Positions 7,840 to 17,107 of a DNA stretch of 44,977 nt are shown here, one piece after another. The notes below the pieces were generated by a model. That model was not told where the DNA came from. It saw only the letters and a list, made by a program, of their open reading frames with translations, and ran no database searches. Source of the stretch: CAZFQG01 sp964520785 (GTDB taxonomy: Bacteria > Planctomycetota > Planctomycetia > Pirellulales > Thermoguttaceae); the NCBI GenBank assembly GCA_964520785.1, contig CAZFQG010000023.1:1-44977 (forward strand). Reading direction: 5' to 3'. The position numbers and the translations under genes are program-made. Each line of letters starts with the position of its first letter. Positions within the stretch are counted from its first letter, which is position 1.

Positions 7840-10611
7840 ATGACGTACCGCGATGCTTTGTCGTGTTTTCTTTGGATCGCCATCCTCATCGCCCGGCCGT
7901 CCGTCGCGGCCGAGAACTCGGTACTCGCGGTTGCCGGCCTCCGCTGCGAGTACTTGGAGAACCCGCTGGGAATCGATGTACCGAAACCACGCCTGAGCTG
8001 GAAACCGCACTCGCCTGCGCGGAACCAGGCCCAAACGGCGTACCAGGTCCTGGTCGCTTCGGACCGGTCGCGACTCGCGGAGGGGAACGGCGATCTGTGG
8101 GATTCCGGCCGCGTCGAATCCAACCGGACCGTCCATGTGGAATACGGAGGAAGACGGCTCGGGAATCTTCGCCGCGCGCATTGGAAGGTCCGCGTCTGGG
8201 ACCGTGAGGGGAACCTGACCGAAAGCGACGCCGCTTGGTGGGAGACAGGCCTGGACCAGGACGCCTGGACCGGTCGATGGGTCGCTTCGCCGAAGGACGG
8301 GTCGGCCTCGCATCCGCTCTTTCGCAAGGCCTTCCGCATCGAGAAACCGGTGGATCGCGCCCGGGCGGTCGTCGCGTGCCTGGGGTACTTCGAGCTGCAC
8401 CTGAATGGGAGCCTCGTCGGCGACCATGTGCTCGATCCGGTTCAATCCGACTATGCCAAACGGGTGTACTACGTGACGCACGACGTCACCGAGTACCTTC
8501 ACGAAGGAGCGAACGTGGTGGGCCTCGCCCTCGGAAATGGTTGGTACAAGAGTGGAGTCCACGGCGTAACGCTGCACGAACCGGCGGTCCTCGCCGAGAT
8601 CCATATCACGTTCCGGGACGGTACGACGAAACGGATCGTGACGGGGACGGATTGGAAAACGGCGCGAGGCTGGATTACCCCCTTCGGCGATTTTCCTCAC
8701 GGCGAAATCCAAGACGCGCGGGATCGGCCGGATGGCTGGAATACCAACGGCTTCGACGACGCGGCTTGGAAGAATACCGCCGAAGCGGATGTTCCCCCGC
8801 TGCGGCTCTCCGCCCAGATGATTCCGCCCAATCGGGTCGTGGAGACCCTCGGGCCGGTTTCCGTCCGCCCCCTCGAAGACGGAGCGGTCCTGTTCGATTT
8901 CGGCGGGAACCTCACCGGCCGCTTCCGCGTGCGCGTCCGCGAACCGAGAAACGCGGAGATTCACTTGAGTTACTTCGCCTCCCACTTCGCCCAAGGGGAC
9001 GACCTGAAGGAGAACATGAATCAGCACGACCGGTACGTCTGCCGCGGCGATGCGCTCGATGTCTTCGAGTCGCGGTTCAACTACCGGGCATTCCGTTATG
9101 TCAAGGTCTCGGGGTTGTCGAAGGTACCGCCGGCGGCCGACGCCTCCGCGACGCTGATCTCGACCGATACGCCCAGGACGAGCCGGTTTGAGTGTTCCGA
9201 TCCGGTCCTCAACCGGTTGTACGAAACGGTCGTCCACACGCATCGATGCCTGACCCTCGGCGGTATTCAAGTGGACTGCCCCCATCGTGAACGACTCGGC
9301 TACGGCGCGGAGGGACAGGCCTCGCTGGGGGCCGGTCTGTACAACTTCGACACCGGCGCGTTCTATGCGAAGTGGACCCGCGATTTTCAGGACGGGCAGG
9401 ATGCCGATTCGGGGAGCATTCCGTACACGGCCCCGTTCCGCGTCACCTCCGGCGGCGGACCGGCATGGCCGGCGGCGATTATCACGTTTCCGCACGAGGT
9501 TCATCGCTTCTACGGCGACCGCCGCGTGCTGGAGGAACACTACGAGACGATGAAACGCTGGACGGCATTCTTGGAAACGAAGACTGAAAACGGCATCTTC
9601 CGGCGATTCCAGCTCCGTGAAGGACCCGAGACGCCTTGGGAATTCCTCGGCGATTGGGCCGCGCCGGGGAAATCCGGGGAACTGTGGCCCGGCTACTGGC
9701 CCACGCTTCGGGAGAACCGGTTGTTTAATGCCTGCAATTACGTCCAGAACCTCTCCGCGTTATCACGGATCGCCCGCGTATTGGGTAAGGACGCCGACGC
9801 GAGAGCGTTCGAGAACCGCGCGGCCGAAGTCCGAGCGGCCCTCCAGCGGGAGTTCTACGACGCGACCACGCACCGCTATTCGGACGGTCCGAAACAGCAG
9901 ACGGCTCTGGCGTATCCGCTCCTTGTGGGAGCGGTGCCGGAAGTCGACCGCGTTGCCGTGATGGGAAATCTGCTTACCGATATCACGCAAATCCGAAACG
10001 GTCATCTGGATACCGGCGTGTTGGGGAGCCGTGTTCTGCTCGACCTCTTGATGCAGGAGGACCGGTCCGACTTGATCCACGCCATGGTCGCTAAGAAGAC
10101 CTTTCCCGGTTGGGGCCACATGATGGAAAACGGGGCGAGCACCCTCTGGGAACACTGGTTCCCCGCCTATTCGCCTCTCTGTTCGAGCATTCACAACTCC
10201 TACTTGAGTATCGGCGACTGGTTGTTCCGCGGCCTGGGAGGCATTCGGCCGGATTGGAGTCGGCCCGGGTTCGCGCACACGATCATCCGCCCCGCGTTCG
10301 AGTGCGATCTGGCGTACGTCCACGCGGAATACGACTCGCTCCGCGGTCCGATCCGCTCGAGTTGGAAAAAGAGTGGACGCGGGATCGAGTTGACGGTCGC
10401 CATTCCGGCGAACACGTCGGCGGAGGTACACGTGCCGGCAAGCGATCCGGCGGCGGTGCGCCTCAATGAGAGGGCCCCGGAAGAGCCAAGAGACGTTCGT
10501 TTCCGCGGGATGGAACGCGGCCGCGCGGTCTTCGAGGTCGGTTCGGGAGAAACGACTTTTCGCGTTTCACTCGACGCGGCCGAACCGGCACGGCGCCCTC
10601 CCTCGCGGTGA
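7840..10611 (+). CDS. Secreted alpha-L-rhamnosidase, GH78
   Basis: This is an inverting glycosidase that removes terminal alpha-L-rhamnose from polysaccharides or glycosides. A Sec signal peptide opens the protein (core CFLWIAILIA, then RPSVAAENS), followed by the N-terminal beta-sandwich modules, including DPVQSDYAKRVYYVTHDVT, and the (alpha/alpha)6 catalytic domain. The catalytic segment is QVDCPHRERLGYGAEGQ: the Asp of DCP and the Glu of RER align with the known acid region, but the third acidic position is Glu rather than the usual Asp. The base Glu is in GASTLWEHW. The frame starts at a TTG (7816) touching the regulator's stop, but ATG 7840 gives the better signal peptide. At 923 residues it is full length. 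It lies in a run with the two-component system. Confidence 0.93.
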   Translation: MTYRDALSCFLWIAILIARPSVAAENSVLAVAGLRCEYLENPLGIDVPKPRLSWKPHSPARNQAQTAYQVLVASDRSRLAEGNGDLWDSGRVESNRTVHVEYGGRRLGNLRRAHWKVRVWDREGNLTESDAAWWETGLDQDAWTGRWVASPKDGSASHPLFRKAFRIEKPVDRARAVVACLGYFELHLNGSLVGDHVLDPVQSDYAKRVYYVTHDVTEYLHEGANVVGLALGNGWYKSGVHGVTLHEPAVLAEIHITFRDGTTKRIVTGTDWKTARGWITPFGDFPHGEIQDARDRPDGWNTNGFDDAAWKNTAEADVPPLRLSAQMIPPNRVVETLGPVSVRPLEDGAVLFDFGGNLTGRFRVRVREPRNAEIHLSYFASHFAQGDDLKENMNQHDRYVCRGDALDVFESRFNYRAFRYVKVSGLSKVPPAADASATLISTDTPRTSRFECSDPVLNRLYETVVHTHRCLTLGGIQVDCPHRERLGYGAEGQASLGAGLYNFDTGAFYAKWTRDFQDGQDADSGSIPYTAPFRVTSGGGPAWPAAIITFPHEVHRFYGDRRVLEEHYETMKRWTAFLETKTENGIFRRFQLREGPETPWEFLGDWAAPGKSGELWPGYWPTLRENRLFNACNYVQNLSALSRIARVLGKDADARAFENRAAEVRAALQREFYDATTHRYSDGPKQQTALAYPLLVGAVPEVDRVAVMGNLLTDITQIRNGHLDTGVLGSRVLLDLLMQEDRSDLIHAMVAKKTFPGWGHMMENGASTLWEHWFPAYSPLCSSIHNSYLSIGDWLFRGLGGIRPDWSRPGFAHTIIRPAFECDLAYVHAEYDSLRGPIRSSWKKSGRGIELTVAIPANTSAEVHVPASDPAAVRLNERAPEEPRDVRFRGMERGRAVFEVGSGETTFRVSLDAAEPARRPPSR

Positions 10612-10685
10612 ACGAGACCCGACGCAGCCACGATGACCCGCGCGTTTTCGCCGTTCCGAAGGACGGTGATGGTGCCGGCAGACGC

Positions 10686-13600
10686 TTATTCCACCACCTG
10701 AACGCGAATTTCCGAGGTGTTCGCGCGAATTCCCGGCGCAAACGGCCCGCTGACCGTGGCCGGCATCGCCGTAAAACTCCCTTCCGTCCGGGCTTGCATC
10801 CGGTAGGATACCGTATACCGGCTTCCTTCCGTCAGACGCGGGGTGAAGAAGACCGTCCGGTCTTCCAGGTTCTCGACGAACGCGCCCAAGGCGTTTCCCG
10901 AGTACCCTTCGCGCAGGCCCACCGGCTCGAATCCGGCGGGCCGGTGGTCCGCGATGATCATCTTGTCGAGTCTCGCCTCGCTCCTGACATTGAGCTCGAC
11001 TTCGATCAAATCGCCGGGCACGAGATTCGCCACTTCGGAAAACGGCCTGCGCCGATAGCGCGCGAACCGCCTCGCGGTCGTCGCGTCTCCAATCGGCTCG
11101 AGCCGGTAGTAAGTCCGCTCGATCGTAACCGTCTTGCCGCTCGGGGCGATCGAGTTTTCCGCCGGATTCGTCTTCAAGACCGCGCCGAAGTATACTGGTC
11201 CGGTTCCGCGTTTCGTCACCTGTAACGATATCTCGCCCGGACGGAATTTTCGTCCTCTGAGAAAGACCGGTTCGGCGGTCCGGAAACGGTGCTCCGCCGA
11301 GATCGTGACACTGTTTCTCACGACGCTGGTAACGCGGTCCTTCACCGAGACGTCCACGCTCACGCTCGCCGGCTCCGCTCCCTCGCGGCGATACAAGTAC
11401 TCGGCGAGTGACTCGACGCACCAAGCCGTGTCGAACGGAGAATCCCAATGCGTTCCATTCGTCCGGCGATTCATGATATACCGGACCACCTTGGGAAGAA
11501 GCTCGTTATCCGGGTCCAACCGGGCAAGCAGTCGCAAGAATGCCGCTTGGCACGCCATGTGGTTTCCAGACCAACCGTTTCGGCGGGAATCGTCCTCCGC
11601 CGGTGTCACCACCCACACCTGCTCTTTCGCCTCGTCCGTCCGCAAGCAACTCCAAAGCGTCCTGATCGCGGGGGACAGGCGGGCCCCGTCCCGGCGACGC
11701 AGCAACGCTTCGCAATAAAGCGTTATTCCCAGCGGGGTCAGTCTCCGGTCTTCGGGGGGCCTGGCCACGTCACGCGAAAGGAACTCAGCCATTTCGTCGC
11801 TGGGCTCTTCGCGCCGGGACAACACCAGAAATACGAAAGCGTCCGTGTCCTCCACCCCCGGTTTATACGGCTGGCGGTAGGGGGTGTACCCGTAGTTCCT
11901 GATCTGTCTGATTTGTTCCTCCTCATGGCGTTTGAGCCATTCGAAGCCGCGAGACATGCACTCGGCGTCGACCTCGATTCCGAAATCCGCCGCTCGGGCC
12001 AACCCGGCGACCGCGGTCGCGGTATCGAAGGCGTTCGATTCCTCTCCCCAGCCGTAGAACCATCCCCACCCCCCGTCGTCCAATTGCATTCCCACCAGCG
12101 CGGCGATCTCTTTTTCGGCCGCCTCCGCCACGACGCCGGCGTCGAATACCGGATTCGGTTCCTCATCCAGACTTCCGGGAAGGCGCACCGGCGACTGGGC
12201 ATCCTGATTTGGAAGCTCCGCCGCGGCCTCCGACTCTTCGGGGGAACGAATATCCGCTCCGCGAACCTTCAGCGCTCTTTGCAGCATCAACGCCGGAAGA
12301 AACCTCTCGACCGCGCGACCCGTGCCCCCTCGTGGAGAATCGAACAAGAACGGAATCGCGTCCGCCACCGCGGCGCCCAGGCTCGCGGCGACGCGGACGG
12401 TCAATACGGTCCCTCCGGCGTGGACGTCTTCCGGTAGGGTGAACATCACGCTGGTGCTCGACTCCCCCGGCCCCAGAAGCCCGGCCTTGGATTCGATCGT
12501 GGGTATCCGGTCATCAAACACGCGTAATCGTTTCTCCATCGAGTCCGACACCCCTTCCACGTTCGCCTCCACGCTCAGAGACGCTTCGCCTTGCTCGGTC
12601 GCGTCAATCGTCCAACTGACCCGGCTCGGGTCGTCGGGCTTGACCACCGCGGTGCGCGAGGCATCCTGGCCGCGAGTCGCGATTGCGTTACCCACAATAT
12701 TCAATTTGAGTGACGGACGCGTCGGTTCCGACGTGTAATTCCTCATTACGGCCGCGAACGTCGCGCGATCCCGCCTGACCAGATAGGCGGGGGATTCCAA
12801 CGAAAGCTGAAAATCCTTCCTGGTAACGATCGTTCTTTCCGCCTGCCCGACCCGGGTTCCGTCCGCAAGTCCCCAGCCGGCGATCTCCCATCGCGTCGAC
12901 GAATCGGGTAAAGTGACTTCGACCGTCGCCGCGCCTTTGGCGTCGGTTCGGACCTCCGCGAACCAGAAGCCGGTCTCCGTCCGCGCGGGACCCCCGGGAC
13001 CCCCGATCGATGAATCCCGGCCGCCGGCGAACGCGGCTCCTTCGACCGCCAGACCGGAGGCCGCCTCCACCGCGTCCGCGAGGGCGCCGCCCGGGACGGA
13101 GTCTCCGAAAATCCCCAGGTTCTCCATCTTGACCGAGTCGTCCGGAACAAGATTGTGAAATACCCATTCGAGATTCGACGCCCCGCGTGTCGTGTGCCGC
13201 CGGGTCCACTTCCAAAAGAACGAACGGATGTCCCGGCCTTTTGCGCGGGCTTCCCGGAGGGCTTTCTCGAAAATGGCGATTACCGCCGTCCCCTCGACGG
13301 GATCACCATCCTCCCCGGTGAGGCTTACCCGCAGCGTCGCGTCTTCTCCCGGTAGATACTCGCCGGAGGACGGCTCGAGCGCGACCTCCATGACGCGGTC
13401 GTCCGGAGGAATCACGATTTGCCGTACGCTCGCGTGCGGGACCCCGTCGAAAACCGCGACAGCCTCGACGAATAGATTCGGAACGTCCTCCGCCGTCGCC
13501 TCCAACTCGACGTAAGCCGTCTTCGCGTTCATCGGAACCACGCGAGGCGGTTTGTAAACGCCCCCCTCCGGACGTTCGAAGAGCAAGACGTGCGCGCCGG

Positions 13601-16600
13601 GCCGGTTCGTCGCCACCAATAGCTTGATCTTCTCGCCGGGCCGGTACGAAGCCCGTTCCGGAGTAATCCAGACCGGGGCGAACCGGTATTCAGACGCCTC
13701 GGTTCCTCCCGTCACCGTGAAGGAACATCCACCCTCGACACGCTGCGGCGGCCCGCCCGGCTTAACCGACTCGTCGAACACGAAAACCAGGCGGTATTGA
13801 CCGGCGGCGACGGACTCGATCAACCGCGAGGCGTAACCCAACGCGTCGGTCGACAGTTCCCACTCGTTCAGTAATTCCTCGGTCGGGTTTCCCGCGGGAT
13901 CGTGTTCGATCCGATAGTGTATCAGCCGGCCGGCGCGAGCCACCGGGACGCCGTCGGCGCGGGAGGTATAAACGAACGCGCGGATCGCTTCACCGCTCTC
14001 GGCGAATCCTCGATCGATCCAGACGACCGCTTCGACGGGCCGGCGCGCCGCGAGGACTTCGGCCCGCGCCGCGACCGTCCGACGCATCTGATCGGTCACC
14101 CGCGCCTCGATGACGTATTCTTGGTTCTCATCCGGATAAAGGGCCCTTGCCAGCGCCGTCGGAAGAGCGATGCCGAGCGTCCCGTCCTCGCTCAGTTCCG
14201 CATCGCTCATCGCCACCAGCTCGGGAGGCGAAGCGTCCAAGGAAGATTCCCACTTTCCCTCCGCGGATGGCGGGACCGCCCGACCCCAGCTCGTCCATCC
14301 CGGAAGCCACCATGCCGGCTGCTCCAGCCACCAGTAGCCCGGACCGTAAAGCCAATCCCATTCTCGCGGCGGGTAAAGCGGACCGCGAGGCCGTCGGTAA
14401 ACCGAGTACCGTACCATTCCGCGGGTGAGGGGCGCGCCGCCCAGATAGGTGGCCGAGATCGTGAAGCGGTTCGGATCGCCCAACCGGAACAAGGGCTCGG
14501 GAGTGTCGATCGAGACGGTGAAATCCAGGTTCTCTCCTCCGCCCACCAGGAAGCTCCCCTCGCCCAGAGGCTCCAATTCCGGCCCGAAGCGAACCACGGC
14601 CCGATAAGACCCGCCGACGGCGTTTGTCGGAAGAGTGATCTCTCCCGCGATTCCGCCGAACGAATCGGCGATCAGCTCCGATTTCGCGATTTCGGTTCCC
14701 GCGGGATCGAACACGCCGACTTCGAACGTTTTTCCAGCGAACTCGGACTCCGCGTCATCTTCCCGCCGGTACGACGCGCGCCGCACCCAGAACTTGTACC
14801 GGACGTTTTCGCCGGGACGGTATTCCGGTCGGTCGGTCATCAAGAAGGCCTTAACCACGTCGTATTCCCGGTCCTTCTCTCCCGGCATGCCGAAAGACTC
14901 CCATCCGAGCAGGGCGAATCGTCCTTCCTCGGTCGTCGCGCTCACGAGCCAGCGAAAGGAGGGCGCGAGCGTTTCGTTGGGAACCGTGAGCCGTCCCTCC
15001 TCGTCCGTCCCGGCGGAAAACTCCTCCGTCTCGACGATGTATTCGTGATTCTCGGCGTGGGTCTGTCGCCAGCCGAAGAATCGGACCGAGGCGTTGGGGA
15101 TCGGCCTTCCGGTGACGGAATCCGCGACGAAGAAGAACTGGCTCTCGGCCATTGGACGCCGCACGATGGCCGTATCGGAAATCCACGCGACGATCGCGCT
15201 GGTGTTTCCTCCGACGATCGCCGATTTCACCAGGTAGGCCCCCGGGCGCGAAAGGGGCGTCTTGAGAGTGACGGTCCTGTCGAAATGGCCGCTACGCGGC
15301 TGAATCTCGGCCGACCAGGCGGCGACCCGGCCGGAGAGATACTTGGAGTTCTCATCGCTCAAAAGCCGGTGGCCGATATCGGCGATATCGGTTCTCTCGA
15401 AATCCAGTTTCTTCGGCCGCGACTTCAAGTAGGCCTCGACGTCCGCCAGCAGGGCTTGGACGTCGATCGAGTACGCCTCGCACCGGAGCGAATGGCCGTT
15501 GCGAAAACGGTAGGGCAGCTCCGCCGCTTTTCCGGCCGGTTGGGGCATCACCGGTTCAAATCGTCCCCAGGGACCGATGATCTGCGCCAGCCGGGCCTCC
15601 CACGGACGAACGTCCCCGTCGCGCCGGGCAATCAGCGTTCTCCAATACTCCGCGGCCTTCGCGTACTGCCTGCGGTTCTCGAAAATCTCCGCCAGCCTGA
15701 TTAGCGCCTTGCCGGCATAATACGGTTGCGATTGGCGGACGATATTCCGATACAGGCGGATGAAATTGAAAGCCTCCGGCATCCGAAACCGTTCGACGCC
15801 GGTCGCCAGTCGCGCCACCGTCTCCTCTTCCGGAAGCGTGTCCAAATCCAAGACGCCTCCCTCCTCGCCTTTCGTTCGCGCGTCGAGCAGCCGCCCGAAC
15901 GCCGGACCGTAAAACGCCAGCGTCTGGACCCCGTACTGCGCGTGGAAAAATCCCGCCGTTTGAAAAAAAACCTCGTCGCGCAGCGAACGATCGAATTCGC
16001 GTGCCTCTTTCAGGCAGTAACGCCAGCGCTGCCCGTCGTTGGTCGCGGCGAGAAACCCGTGGGGAATCGCGTACAACAGCGGCTTGCCGTCGCGGCCGAC
16101 CGGTGCTCCCGGATCGACCTCCGAAGCGACCGCGTCCGGCGTCTGGTATCCCGGAAGCGCGCCGAGGCTCGTCAGAAACTGCAATTTCCACGCGCCGGAC
16201 GCCGAAACGAATTCCGATTCCCTCGTCTCCATGCGCCCCAAGAGAATAATCCGCCCGAACGATAAGAAGTACCGCGCGACGGTTGCCCGGTCCGAGTCGC
16301 GCCGCGCCAACGGCATCGCGTCGTGCATCCACTGCATCGCCCTGGCCCGATCCCGTTCGAGCGCGTCGACCACCTTGATGTCCGCTTCGACCGTTCCTTC
16401 CGCTTGGGGGGGCTTCCCCCGCGTGAACTTTCCGTCCAGCAGGTATCCGGCGTGCGTTCCGCCGGCGAGCGACTCCGCGGCGACCCACGGCATGCGCCAG
16501 TTCTCCGAGTGCTTCGCGACCGCTTCGTCGCGGAAAGCGTCCATCTCGGCGATCCGCCCCGATTCCTCCATGCACCGAAGAGCCCTTTCGAAATCCTGCG

Positions 16601-16817
16601 CGACCTGTATCTCGTACTCGCGGACGCCCCAGGCCGGCGCTTCGCTGCGCAGGACCAGCGCGCGGAAACCATCGCACGCGGCCTCGTAGTTTTCCGCCCG
16701 CATCGCCTCGAGCAGCCTTTCCCGCGGGGACTGCCCTCGGGCGCAGGCGGCAACGAGGAGGAAAAGGACAAAAACCGCACCTGCGGATAGACGAATCGGA
16801 CGCGTTCGCTTGCTCAC
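10686..16817 (-). CDS. Bacterial alpha-2-macroglobulin family protein, thioester lost
   Basis: This very large (2043-aa) exported protein belongs to the alpha-2-macroglobulin family, which traps proteases in the periplasm. It has a GTG start. The N-terminal hydrophobic segment ends in LVAACARGQ, consistent with a lipobox. About 400 residues of helical, TPR-like sequence precede the MG domains (MG2-like around DRPEYRPGENVRYKFWVRR). The A2M signature region is ETGFWFAEVRTDAKGAATVE ... PDSSTRWEIAGWGL. In the thioester-domain region near residue 1496, where a CxEQ motif is expected, the sequence reads PRGGTGRAVERFLPALML: no Cys and no EQ. The TED repeats (QLDDGGWGWFYGW) and a C-terminal MG10-like domain are intact. 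I infer a trap or scaffold working without covalent capture. Confidence 0.9.
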   Translation of the reverse strand: MSKRTRPIRLSAGAVFVLFLLVAACARGQSPRERLLEAMRAENYEAACDGFRALVLRSEAPAWGVREYEIQVAQDFERALRCMEESGRIAEMDAFRDEAVAKHSENWRMPWVAAESLAGGTHAGYLLDGKFTRGKPPQAEGTVEADIKVVDALERDRARAMQWMHDAMPLARRDSDRATVARYFLSFGRIILLGRMETRESEFVSASGAWKLQFLTSLGALPGYQTPDAVASEVDPGAPVGRDGKPLLYAIPHGFLAATNDGQRWRYCLKEAREFDRSLRDEVFFQTAGFFHAQYGVQTLAFYGPAFGRLLDARTKGEEGGVLDLDTLPEEETVARLATGVERFRMPEAFNFIRLYRNIVRQSQPYYAGKALIRLAEIFENRRQYAKAAEYWRTLIARRDGDVRPWEARLAQIIGPWGRFEPVMPQPAGKAAELPYRFRNGHSLRCEAYSIDVQALLADVEAYLKSRPKKLDFERTDIADIGHRLLSDENSKYLSGRVAAWSAEIQPRSGHFDRTVTLKTPLSRPGAYLVKSAIVGGNTSAIVAWISDTAIVRRPMAESQFFFVADSVTGRPIPNASVRFFGWRQTHAENHEYIVETEEFSAGTDEEGRLTVPNETLAPSFRWLVSATTEEGRFALLGWESFGMPGEKDREYDVVKAFLMTDRPEYRPGENVRYKFWVRRASYRREDDAESEFAGKTFEVGVFDPAGTEIAKSELIADSFGGIAGEITLPTNAVGGSYRAVVRFGPELEPLGEGSFLVGGGENLDFTVSIDTPEPLFRLGDPNRFTISATYLGGAPLTRGMVRYSVYRRPRGPLYPPREWDWLYGPGYWWLEQPAWWLPGWTSWGRAVPPSAEGKWESSLDASPPELVAMSDAELSEDGTLGIALPTALARALYPDENQEYVIEARVTDQMRRTVAARAEVLAARRPVEAVVWIDRGFAESGEAIRAFVYTSRADGVPVARAGRLIHYRIEHDPAGNPTEELLNEWELSTDALGYASRLIESVAAGQYRLVFVFDESVKPGGPPQRVEGGCSFTVTGGTEASEYRFAPVWITPERASYRPGEKIKLLVATNRPGAHVLLFERPEGGVYKPPRVVPMNAKTAYVELEATAEDVPNLFVEAVAVFDGVPHASVRQIVIPPDDRVMEVALEPSSGEYLPGEDATLRVSLTGEDGDPVEGTAVIAIFEKALREARAKGRDIRSFFWKWTRRHTTRGASNLEWVFHNLVPDDSVKMENLGIFGDSVPGGALADAVEAASGLAVEGAAFAGGRDSSIGGPGGPARTETGFWFAEVRTDAKGAATVEVTLPDSSTRWEIAGWGLADGTRVGQAERTIVTRKDFQLSLESPAYLVRRDRATFAAVMRNYTSEPTRPSLKLNIVGNAIATRGQDASRTAVVKPDDPSRVSWTIDATEQGEASLSVEANVEGVSDSMEKRLRVFDDRIPTIESKAGLLGPGESSTSVMFTLPEDVHAGGTVLTVRVAASLGAAVADAIPFLFDSPRGGTGRAVERFLPALMLQRALKVRGADIRSPEESEAAAELPNQDAQSPVRLPGSLDEEPNPVFDAGVVAEAAEKEIAALVGMQLDDGGWGWFYGWGEESNAFDTATAVAGLARAADFGIEVDAECMSRGFEWLKRHEEEQIRQIRNYGYTPYRQPYKPGVEDTDAFVFLVLSRREEPSDEMAEFLSRDVARPPEDRRLTPLGITLYCEALLRRRDGARLSPAIRTLWSCLRTDEAKEQVWVVTPAEDDSRRNGWSGNHMACQAAFLRLLARLDPDNELLPKVVRYIMNRRTNGTHWDSPFDTAWCVESLAEYLYRREGAEPASVSVDVSVKDRVTSVVRNSVTISAEHRFRTAEPVFLRGRKFRPGEISLQVTKRGTGPVYFGAVLKTNPAENSIAPSGKTVTIERTYYRLEPIGDATTARRFARYRRRPFSEVANLVPGDLIEVELNVRSEARLDKMIIADHRPAGFEPVGLREGYSGNALGAFVENLEDRTVFFTPRLTEGSRYTVSYRMQARTEGSFTAMPATVSGPFAPGIRANTSEIRVQVVE

Positions 16818-17107
16818 GGCATTATTGGAATCAGAAATCGTGTTGGCAGTATCCTATCCAGGGGAGCTATCCATCCTGTGATGCACCCCCCGAAAAACCC
16901 AAGGCTTGTCCTCGCATCCGATCGTGGGGATAATGGAGGGCGATCCCCCATCGCGGCCGACGTCGCGTGGCGGAGACGTTCCCGCCGCCGAATGCGTCAA
17001 TTGAAGTATTGCTCGCGGCTGAGAAAGGCAATCCCCACCGGTGGCAAAAAAGCCGCTTCTTCAACCCCTTTCACGCCCGCGTCCCGCTCCAACGGTAGAA
17101 TACTCCC

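Noticed and set aside
6238..9540. A 1100-codon open frame on the minus strand
   Set aside because: It is antisense to the kinase, regulator and rhamnosidase genes, has no recognisable domain and a biased composition typical of GC-rich antisense frames.
15540..15560. GGTTCAAATC resembling a tRNA T-arm
   Set aside because: It lies inside the alpha-2-macroglobulin coding sequence, with no cloverleaf around it.
13902..15704. A 600-codon open frame on the plus strand
   Set aside because: It is antisense to the alpha-2-macroglobulin gene, with Arg/Pro-rich sequence and no family features.
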